Below, one piece after another: positions 8,478 to 15,038 of a stretch of 64,000 nucleotides of DNA. The notes under the pieces were generated by a model. The model was not told where the DNA came from, made no database searches, and was given only the letters and a program-made list of their open reading frames with translations. Each line of letters opens with the position of its first letter. The first letter of the stretch is position 1. This stretch comes from an uncultured Prevotella sp. (GTDB lineage Bacteria; Bacteroidota; Bacteroidia; Bacteroidales; Bacteroidaceae): positions 1-64,000 of the forward strand of contig CAMIVY010000007.1 in the NCBI GenBank assembly GCA_946402275.1, in the 5' to 3' direction. The position numbers and the translations under genes were made by a program.

Positions 8478-9329
8478 TTAAACATTGTGAGTATTCCTAT
8501 ATTTCGTTGGTGACATACCGATAGTCTTTGTGAACAATTTGGTGAAGTACACCTGATTGTTGATTCCCACCTCCCTGCAAATCTCATTGATATGCAGGGA
8601 GGTGTCTGATAATAGTTTGCAGGCTCGCTTGATTCTGATTTCGTTTAGGAACTCAAGGGGTCTTGCGGTCTTATAGTCTCTGAAATGCCTGAACAGCTTA
8701 CTACGCGAGCAGCCAAGATGTTCCAGCAAGTCAGCAATGGAGATGTCTTTTCGTATATTGTCATACATATACTGTATGGCCTTCTCCACCAGTTCACTCT
8801 TTGTCGAACCAGCATCTACCCCTTCATTTTTGACATACCTTTCTGCTTCTATGAAATTCAGCAACAGGGCTGATGCATAGGGAAGGTTATCCACGGCATT
8901 CTCATTTGATAAGACGTTGCATGCTCTCATGAAGATATTCCATCCCCCATAAACGCGTGAATTTATATCAGTGAGTATAATCTCAGGGTTCTTGGTGGTA
9001 ATCGTGTAAGGAACTCGGTAGTAAAAAGACAACACATGTATCATCATACACTCTGCTGGCAAATAGATGGAACATGCGAAGCCGTCAGACTCCTTGACAA
9101 TCATATATTGACCCTGCCTTATAACTCCATTCTTCCCGTTATGTAAATAGAATCCCTCGCCAAAGTCACAGAAAATCAGCAAATACGAGTCTTCATTGGT
9201 CATGGCTTTATACTCGAATGCCTCTTTGAAGCATCCAAACCCGTTAATTGTCAGACTCGGCACCCTACCTCCTTCGTATCGAGTGGATGCATCAATCGGT
9301 GTCAGACAGTTGTTTTTCTCTTTCTTCAT
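8478..9329 (-). CDS. AraC family transcriptional regulator
   Basis: The C-terminal 100 residues form an AraC double helix-turn-helix (KDISIADLLEHLGCSRSKLFRHF and INEICREVGINNQVYFTKLFTKTIGMSPTKYR). The N-terminal 170 residues resemble a cupin-like sensing domain. The ORF track start at 9377 runs through a TACCTTTG -7 box, so I prefer the ATG at 9329 (MKKEKNN), which has AAGGA nearby and gives 283 residues. It diverges from the excisionase-like gene and probably controls excision or mobilization genes, an inference from the arrangement. Confidence 0.85.
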   Translation of the reverse strand: MKKEKNNCLTPIDASTRYEGGRVPSLTINGFGCFKEAFEYKAMTNEDSYLLIFCDFGEGFYLHNGKNGVIRQGQYMIVKESDGFACSIYLPAECMMIHVLSFYYRVPYTITTKNPEIILTDINSRVYGGWNIFMRACNVLSNENAVDNLPYASALLLNFIEAERYVKNEGVDAGSTKSELVEKAIQYMYDNIRKDISIADLLEHLGCSRSKLFRHFRDYKTARPLEFLNEIRIKRACKLLSDTSLHINEICREVGINNQVYFTKLFTKTIGMSPTKYRNTHNV

Positions 9330-9358
9330 GATTTCCTTGCATTTCGTAAAATCGCCTG

Positions 9359-9366
9359 CAAAGGTA
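9359..9366 (-). promoter_or_regulatory. -7 box for the araC-type gene
   Basis: The minus strand reads TACCTTTG, about 30 bp before the preferred start at 9329. The same octamer, facing the other way, serves the divergent HTH gene at 9491. Confidence 0.55.
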
Positions 9367-9404
9367 ATCATTATCACCTAACTAACCAAAGGAAATAGCA
9401 TAAG

Positions 9405-9435
9405 AGTCTCAAAAGTATTGTCCGAAAGTCTCAAA
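9405..9435. promoter_or_regulatory. Direct repeats AGTCTCAAA, candidate AraC operator
   Basis: AGTCTCAAA occurs at 9405-9413 and 9427-9435, 22 bp apart (about two helical turns), in the divergent control region. An inverted GAGACT-like site lies further on near 9464. Spaced direct repeats are the usual AraC-family operator pattern. Binding is inferred. Confidence 0.4.
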
Positions 9436-9490
9436 CATGTTAAGTAACGAATCATAATTTTACGAGACAGCCTATGTGTACTGGATATAA

Positions 9491-9498
9491 TACCTTTG
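9491..9498 (+). promoter_or_regulatory. -7 box for the xis-like/DUF3987/primase operon
   Basis: TACCTTTG at 9491-9498 precedes the HTH gene start by about 50 bp and can drive the overlapping three-gene operon. Confidence 0.55.
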
Positions 9499-9549
9499 CA
9501 GCGCATTTGAGAAAATATGATATGATTAAACAACATAAAAATTAAACAG

Positions 9550-9888
9550 ATGAAAGAAATTTTTATTGATGACCAGTATGTTGTCATCTCAAAGGATGAC
9601 TACAGAATGTTGAAAGAGGAACATGCTCTTTTAACCAAACAAGCTGCTGCAAAGGCATCTGTTCCCGAAAACGTGACTTTGAAGGGCGAAGTGATTAACC
9701 CCATGATGATTGATGGCGTTCGTTTCATCAACCGTAAGGATGCTGCCAAGATTCTGGATGTTGGCTTTCCTACCTTATGGAGATGGAACAATGAGGGACT
9801 TCTTCATGCCATCAAGGTAGGAGGGCGCAAGGTGTACTATCGTTATGATGACGTATTGAATCTATTGAAAGGAGGTAAGCTATGCTGA
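9550..9888 (+). CDS. Excisionase-like helix-turn-helix protein
   Basis: The 112-residue protein has a polar N-terminal part and a C-terminal MerR-like HTH of the excisionase/HTH_17 type: INRKDAAKILDVGFPTLWRWNNEGLLHAIKVGGRKVYYRYDDV. Small proteins with this domain accompany integrases in Bacteroidetes elements and act as recombination directionality factors or regulators. It overlaps the next gene by 7 nt, so the two are translationally coupled. It may bind the TTGTTCGCA repeats, which is untested. Confidence 0.8.
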   Translation: MKEIFIDDQYVVISKDDYRMLKEEHALLTKQAAAKASVPENVTLKGEVINPMMIDGVRFINRKDAAKILDVGFPTLWRWNNEGLLHAIKVGGRKVYYRYDDVLNLLKGGKLC

Positions 9889-11390
9889 TAGACACTGACC
9901 ATCTGGTTAACCAGATTCACGCCAAGGTGGAGGGAGTTGCCGAGACAGGTTTCCCAATGGATGTGTTCCCTGAGCGCATACAGAGGATCATCTATGATTT
10001 GGTGACTTACGAGAACTTCAATCTGGAGTATACCGCATCCATCACTCTGTCTGCCTATGCCACAGCCATTGGCAACACATATCACGTAAAGATTAAAGGT
10101 AACTGGGTAAGCAGTTGTGCCTTGTTCATGATTTTAGTAGGCAGACCTGGTCTTGGTAAGACACCGCCATTGGGCTTCCTGTATCAGCCCATCCGTGAGA
10201 ACGACCGCCAGTTGCTTGCCAAAGCACACAAGGAATATGAGTTATATGAACAGCAGGCCGTGAAAAAGGACGGAGAGGTGAAGGAACCGATGGAGAAGCC
10301 CCGTCTGGTACAGACCATCATTTCCGACTTCACCCCAGAGGCCATGTTAAGCATCCATTACGACAACCCTCGTGGCATAGTACTACTTGTTGATGAGGTG
10401 GTAGCACTGTTCAATTCTGTAAAGCGCTATAGTGCAAAGAGCAATCTGATAGAGGATTTGCTGTCTGCTTATAGTGGCCAGCCGATAAAGACTGTAAGGA
10501 AGACAGAGGCTTTTCCGATGAGTATCCCCCGTCCTTGTATCAACCTGATAGGTGGTGTACAGACCAATATCCTTGATGAGATATTCAGGAAGGAGTATGT
10601 TGCCAACGGACTGACCGACCGTTTCCTGTTCGTATTCCCCAAGAACAAGAAAATTCCTGAATGGCAGTTGGGTATAGACCAGAAACAGCACCCTGACACC
10701 ATGAATACGTGGTCATGGTATGTCAACAAGGTACTGAATATCCCCTTCCAACTCTGTGAAGATGGGGTTACCGCTAATCCGAAGGTGCTGGAGATGACGA
10801 AGGATGCCAGAAACTACTTCTATTGCTGGAATAATGAGATTATTGACAGGGTGAATGCCATTGAGGATGACAATGAGGTAGAGAGCCGCCAAATGAAACT
10901 CAACGGCAATGCAGCCCGTCTGGCTCTTATCCTTCAGGTGATACGCTGGTCGGCTGGAGAGTGCCAGATGGATGCCATAGATCTGATTTCTGTTAAGGGA
11001 GCGATAAGTCTGATAAACTATTTTGAGGAGTCCTATCAGCGGGTAAAGGCTTGCACCATCACTGAGCCCAATTCAAAGAGCAGCGATGATTGGTTGGAGT
11101 TTGTTGGCGATACCTTCACCTCAGCCGATGCAGAGGCAGCAGCTATGAGTATAGGGCTTTCACGCCGTACTGTCTATAGTTCTCTCAAAAGACTATGTGA
11201 GTCCTTCCATCCTACAGTGATAAGGGTTAAGCAGGGAGTCTATTCCAAGATAGTGCATGATTTCACTTCTGCACAATGCACTTCTGCACTTTCGGATTCA
11301 GACTCGTCAGAACCCTCCAGTGAAGAGGAAGTGCAAAGTGCAGAAGTGCAGAGTGCAAACGGTGCACAGGAAGGAGGTAGCGATGAGTGA
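9882..11390 (+). CDS. DUF3987 P-loop ATPase of mobile elements
   Basis: The 502-residue protein carries Walker A VGRPGLGKT (about residue 85) and Walker B GIVLLVDEVV (about 165), followed by SGQPIKTVRKTE and the PCINLIGGVQ segment typical of DUF3987. This family is found with primases in mobilizable and conjugative elements and is thought to help replication of the excised form. A winged-helix-like C-terminus is followed by a Ser/Glu-rich tail encoded by AGTGCA-rich DNA. It overlaps both neighbours (7 nt upstream, 8 nt downstream), so all three are one operon. Confidence 0.85.
   Translation: MLIDTDHLVNQIHAKVEGVAETGFPMDVFPERIQRIIYDLVTYENFNLEYTASITLSAYATAIGNTYHVKIKGNWVSSCALFMILVGRPGLGKTPPLGFLYQPIRENDRQLLAKAHKEYELYEQQAVKKDGEVKEPMEKPRLVQTIISDFTPEAMLSIHYDNPRGIVLLVDEVVALFNSVKRYSAKSNLIEDLLSAYSGQPIKTVRKTEAFPMSIPRPCINLIGGVQTNILDEIFRKEYVANGLTDRFLFVFPKNKKIPEWQLGIDQKQHPDTMNTWSWYVNKVLNIPFQLCEDGVTANPKVLEMTKDARNYFYCWNNEIIDRVNAIEDDNEVESRQMKLNGNAARLALILQVIRWSAGECQMDAIDLISVKGAISLINYFEESYQRVKACTITEPNSKSSDDWLEFVGDTFTSADAEAAAMSIGLSRRTVYSSLKRLCESFHPTVIRVKQGVYSKIVHDFTSAQCTSALSDSDSSEPSSEEEVQSAEVQSANGAQEGGSDE
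11277..11350. repeat. 16-bp perfect inverted repeat at the 3' end of the DUF3987 gene
   Basis: TGCACTTCTGCACTTT (11277-11292) is inverted perfectly at 11335-11350 with a 42-nt loop. It ends 33 bp before the next start codon and sits in further AGTGCA copies. In RNA it would form a strong hairpin in front of the downstream ribosome binding site. Confidence 0.65.
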
Positions 11391-12504
11391 TTTCAGGTTC
11401 CATCTCCAGAAGTACAAGCCAGGTAGTAAAATCACCTGCCCTGAGTGTAAGAGGAAACGCTGCTTCACCCGCTATGTGGATGAAGAGGGTATCATTGAGT
11501 TCCCTGACACGGTTGGCCGTTGCGACCATGAGCACAGTTGTGGCTATCACTACACTCCCAAGGACTACTTCCATGATAATCCAGACAAGGCTCCCAAGGA
11601 TTGGAAGGATGACAACACCCATATATATAATAAGGTGGCGAAATCAACAATAGGGAAAGAGAAAACCAAGCCCATGGAACCGTCGCTGATTCCCTATGAG
11701 ATTGTGCAGAAGAGTATCGCCAGATTTGATATGAATCCTCTACATGCCTATCTGTGTAGCATCTTCGGCAAAGAAGAAACCAAACGTTTGTTCCAGTTGT
11801 ATTTTGTAGGGACAGGACATAAGTGGGGCGGATGTACGGTCTTCTGGCAGATTGACTTCAACGGCAATGTACGCGGTGGTAAGCTGATGGGTTATAATCG
11901 TGAGACAGGCCACCGCATCAAAAAGCCAACAAGTCAAGTCACATGGGCACACTCAGAACTGAAGTTGCAAGACTTCCATCTGGTTCAGTGCCTATTTGGC
12001 GAGTATCAGCTTCGTCAAAGACCCACAGCAATCGTTGCCCTTGTGGAAAGTGAGAAGACGGCTCTTGTCATGGCACACTTCATGCCAGATTTCGTATGGC
12101 TGGCCACTGGTGGCATGGATGGCTGTTTCAATGAGAAAACGATGCAAGTACTCCGAGGACGAACGGTAGTTCTCTTTCCTGATCTCGGCGGTTGGGATAA
12201 GTGGCAGAAGAAAACACAAGTTCTGAAGTTCATCTGCAAACGGGTCATTATGTCTGATGTGATAGAGCAGCAAGCCGCAGACGAGCATCGTGAGGCAGGT
12301 CTTGACATTGCAGATTTTTTCCTGATGAAATCCACTCCTCATGAGATCCTGGCAGACATGATAAGACGGAACTCTGCTGTCCAATCACTCGTTGACAAAT
12401 TAGGACTGGAGATATGCGATGAAGAGGAATTACACTATGTAGGGCCTTTGCCTGACCTACGATGGAAACTTATTCAACGCAAGACTAATAGAAATAGTCC
12501 ATAA
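11383..12504 (+). CDS. Zinc-finger and Toprim-like protein (DUF6371-type), putative primase partner
   Basis: The ATG at 11383 is chosen over 11257 because it follows AAGGAGG and overlaps the DUF3987 stop by 8 nt; it gives 373 residues. The N-terminus has a Cys/His cluster, CPECKRKRC...CDHEHSCGYHY (about 19-58), like a CHC2-type primase zinc finger. The C-terminal half has a Toprim-like core: VALVESEKTALVM, WLATGGMDG and VVLFPDLGGWDKW. Such proteins sit beside DUF3987 in Bacteroidetes mobile elements and probably act in replication of the excised circle. The specific activity is inferred. Confidence 0.8.
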   Translation: MSDFRFHLQKYKPGSKITCPECKRKRCFTRYVDEEGIIEFPDTVGRCDHEHSCGYHYTPKDYFHDNPDKAPKDWKDDNTHIYNKVAKSTIGKEKTKPMEPSLIPYEIVQKSIARFDMNPLHAYLCSIFGKEETKRLFQLYFVGTGHKWGGCTVFWQIDFNGNVRGGKLMGYNRETGHRIKKPTSQVTWAHSELKLQDFHLVQCLFGEYQLRQRPTAIVALVESEKTALVMAHFMPDFVWLATGGMDGCFNEKTMQVLRGRTVVLFPDLGGWDKWQKKTQVLKFICKRVIMSDVIEQQAADEHREAGLDIADFFLMKSTPHEILADMIRRNSAVQSLVDKLGLEICDEEELHYVGPLPDLRWKLIQRKTNRNSP

Positions 12505-12559
12505 CATAATATGGACTTTTAGAATCGTTGCACTCCTTCAAAAGTCCCATTATGCTCTC

Positions 12560-12690
12560 CGAGGGGCTGGGTAGCACCACATGGCGGATGCTGCCACAGC
12601 CGTGCCAAGCCCGTCTGCGAGGGAGTGATTTCTCCCTCGACCCTCCACTCAGGTTTCACCCGAGACCTGATAACCATTAATTCGCAAACA
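12560..12690. other. Candidate oriT upstream of the MobV relaxase
   Basis: The 200-bp gap before mob contains two short hairpins: CGAGGGAG/CTCCCTCG (12618-12639) and CAGGT/ACCTG with partial extension (12650-12669). No gene is seen. MobV-type relaxases usually nick within a short inverted-repeat region directly upstream of their gene, so this is the best place for oriT. The nick site itself was not identified. Confidence 0.45.
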
Positions 12691-12704
12691 TAAAAAAATA
12701 TAAT

Positions 12705-14663
12705 ATGAGTTTAGAAATAAAAGACAAGCATTATGCCGCCGTTCATGTCGGCAATCCTGCAAAGTCCTTTTCTGCGTCCGAAAGCAATGAAGCCGAACGT
12801 CGTGGATGGGACGAGGAAACATATCGTCTGAAGAATCACGATATGAACAACCATTATGACATCACCCGCAAACACCTCAACTTCGAGATTAACGGTGATG
12901 GCGAGATTGTACCCCTTGGTTCCAACCCTATACCCCTTCATGAGAGGTTACTTCAACGGCTTGACCAACTCGGTTTCAAGCAGTACAAGGACAAAAACAC
13001 CCCTTCTGTCGTGGCTAACAACAGTCCTAACTGTACGATTGGTATCATTGTCAGTGGTGATCATGATGTGCTAACGCGTCTTGCTTTTGGTGACCAAAGA
13101 GTTGATTTCACGCTCAAGACGAGCAATGCCGATGTCCGTCTGCGACAGGGCATTAAGGACTGGGCCAAGGACACATACGCCTGGGCTTGTGAGCGCTGGG
13201 GTGAAGAGAATATCATCGGCTTCGATGTGCATTGTGACGAAACCACCCCGCACATCCATATTCAGACCATCCCTGTTGCCATGACGAAATCAAGAGGCCG
13301 TACGTCCACTACGGCTGAAAGAGGAAAGAAGAAATGTGTCTCTTTCGCAGGCGTGTGGGGTAAGAATAAGTATGAGTTCAACGCATCCAAGGAACAAATT
13401 CACACCGACTATCATGACAAGGTGGGCTATAAGTACGGGCTGGAACGTGGAGAACATATATCCATGCTGTCACCAGAAGAGCGTCGCAATCGTGTTCATA
13501 AGAACAAGGCCGTTCTGGAGGCTGAGCGTCAGGCCAAAGATGCTGTTGCAAAGTCTAAGGCCGAGAAGAAAGCTGCTGAAGAGCAGAAGGCAAGGATTGA
13601 ATATGACATCGTAGAAGCAGAGCAGCGGAAGGCCAAGACAGAGAAGGATCTTGCAAAGTGGGAGTCGTATGCCAAGGCTGTGAATATCACTGAAGAAGAG
13701 TTGGAGGTTCCTGAACTTGATACAAATCCGATTGTTATCAAGGCAAGAATGGCTATGCTGGCAGAACTTGACAAGCCCATTCCTCCTTTCGGTCGCAAGG
13801 AATGGCAGGAGGATTGTAAGAAGGCCGCAAAGCAAATCTTCACCGACATGCAGATAGCACTAATAGAAGCTAAGGCTGCACAGAAAAAAGAGATAAAACA
13901 GTATGGCAAGTCACTCTATCAAAAGACGACGAAGGAAATTACCGACATCGTTGAGCAGAACAAACAGCTGCACAAGGCTAATAAGAAACTGGAAGCCGAG
14001 AATGCAATGTTGAAGAAGAGGATGTCGACGATGGACGAGACGGCAATCAGCAACCTCCGCAAAGAGAAGGATGCGGAAATCGGTAAACTCCGGAAGGAGT
14101 GCGAACTAGCAAATAACCGTGCCGACAAATCTGATGATATTGCTATCAGGATGACTCAAAAAGTTACTAAGGCTGAGAGCCAAATCAAAGAAATGATGGA
14201 AGTTCCTGAGATTGCAGGGATTTGGAACGGCATCCAGAAGAACAAGAAAGCTTTCGTGCAGCAATTGGAGCAGTGGATAGCTGATGCCGTTGCTGCCATT
14301 CTGGATTTTGCTAAGGGCCATAAGTCCCTCTTCTCAGATAAAGATGAAAGGATGATAAGCCAGGGTATCATTGCCAAAGCCATCCAGAACAACCTCGATC
14401 CGTCCAACGACGAACAGCGTATGCAGGCCACTCATAACTTTTTGGATGATGTGTCTTGGAAAGGAACGACTGACTACATGTATGATTTCACCAAGAAGCG
14501 AACTGAGCAACTATGCGAAGAAATGAATGTCCCCCAAGATCTTGTAAAAGGACTCCTTATCGCAGCTGGAGGACGAGCTGGATTCTGTGCAGGTAGTGGT
14601 GGTGGTTCTGACAATGCTCTCACCAACTGGGACGGAACAAAGAAGAAAGGGCTTGGTGTATAG
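12705..14663 (+). CDS. mob: MobV-type relaxase (Mob_Pre family)
   Basis: The 652-residue protein has an N-terminal Mob_Pre relaxase domain (about 1-210) with the conserved metal-binding segment FDVHCDETTPHIHIQTIPV (about 172-190) and a preceding YDITRKHLNFE. The central region (about 255-490) is a long Lys/Glu/Ala-rich coiled coil with many heptads, as in other MobV proteins. The C-terminus is Gly-rich. It would nick the element at oriT and lead the strand into a recipient through a helper conjugation system. A hairpin terminator follows immediately. Confidence 0.9.
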   Translation: MSLEIKDKHYAAVHVGNPAKSFSASESNEAERRGWDEETYRLKNHDMNNHYDITRKHLNFEINGDGEIVPLGSNPIPLHERLLQRLDQLGFKQYKDKNTPSVVANNSPNCTIGIIVSGDHDVLTRLAFGDQRVDFTLKTSNADVRLRQGIKDWAKDTYAWACERWGEENIIGFDVHCDETTPHIHIQTIPVAMTKSRGRTSTTAERGKKKCVSFAGVWGKNKYEFNASKEQIHTDYHDKVGYKYGLERGEHISMLSPEERRNRVHKNKAVLEAERQAKDAVAKSKAEKKAAEEQKARIEYDIVEAEQRKAKTEKDLAKWESYAKAVNITEEELEVPELDTNPIVIKARMAMLAELDKPIPPFGRKEWQEDCKKAAKQIFTDMQIALIEAKAAQKKEIKQYGKSLYQKTTKEITDIVEQNKQLHKANKKLEAENAMLKKRMSTMDETAISNLRKEKDAEIGKLRKECELANNRADKSDDIAIRMTQKVTKAESQIKEMMEVPEIAGIWNGIQKNKKAFVQQLEQWIADAVAAILDFAKGHKSLFSDKDERMISQGIIAKAIQNNLDPSNDEQRMQATHNFLDDVSWKGTTDYMYDFTKKRTEQLCEEMNVPQDLVKGLLIAAGGRAGFCAGSGGGSDNALTNWDGTKKKGLGV

Positions 14664-14674
14664 AATATACTACA

Positions 14675-14709
14675 AGAAAGGACGAAACCTATGAAGTCTC
14701 GTCCTTTCT
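14675..14709 (+). terminator. Terminator after mob
   Basis: AGAAAGGACGA (14675-14685) pairs perfectly with TCGTCCTTTCT (14699-14709), 12 bp after the mob stop. Confidence 0.65.
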
Positions 14710-14727
14710 CTGTCTATGATGTGTTAT

Positions 14728-14859
14728 CTATCTTCCATAGAAGCCATCACCAGCCTGAATATCGTCGATGTCGATGCTTTAGTCAGGGCCGAGGTTGGTG
14801 CTAGATTTCTCAAAGGACAGGCTTGCAATAGACGCGTCAGATAACTGTTTATTACTATC
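14728..14859 (-). pseudogene. Relic of a small peptide gene
   Basis: The minus-strand frame after a TGA reads DSNKQLSDASIASLSFEK...LGPD, then an in-frame TAA, then SIDIDDIQAGDGFYGR and a stop. The composition either side of the TAA looks like one short acidic protein interrupted by a stop. There is no start codon, and the beginning abuts the end of the 51-aa gene. It is probably the 3' remnant of a second small gene of the cargo operon. The reading depends on composition alone. Confidence 0.35.
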
Positions 14860-14867
14860 TCACACAT

Positions 14868-15023
14868 TTACCAAACGTCATCCTCATCAAAGATATAATC
14901 ATTAGGATCGTCCGTGCACTTGAGACTCTTTCCGTCGTAGCCGCCGGGGCTGCCTACGAGCAGACAATTCTTGTGCTGCAGCAGCACGATGCGCATCGAT
15001 GGCTTTATATATTCTTTCTTCAT
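14868..15023 (-). CDS. 51-residue peptide gene in the surface-protein operon
   Basis: This ORF is too short for the ORF track. It starts MKKEYIKPSMRIVLLQHK, has two Cys, a Gly-rich SPGGYDG turn and a very acidic end (DDPNDYIFDEDDVW). A good ribosome site, GGAGG, precedes the ATG by 8 bp, and the gene begins 15 bp after the stop of the 994-aa surface protein, so it is cotranscribed with it. I do not recognise the family, although short proteins starting MKKxYxKP are common in Prevotella. It may be an accessory peptide of the cargo operon. Confidence 0.6.
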   Translation of the reverse strand: MKKEYIKPSMRIVLLQHKNCLLVGSPGGYDGKSLKCTDDPNDYIFDEDDVW

Positions 15024-15038
15024 TGTGCTATCCTCCAT

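Noticed and set aside
8284-8481. 65-aa ORF after the AlbA_2 gene
   Set aside because: It overlaps the gene end and the hairpin, and is low in information.
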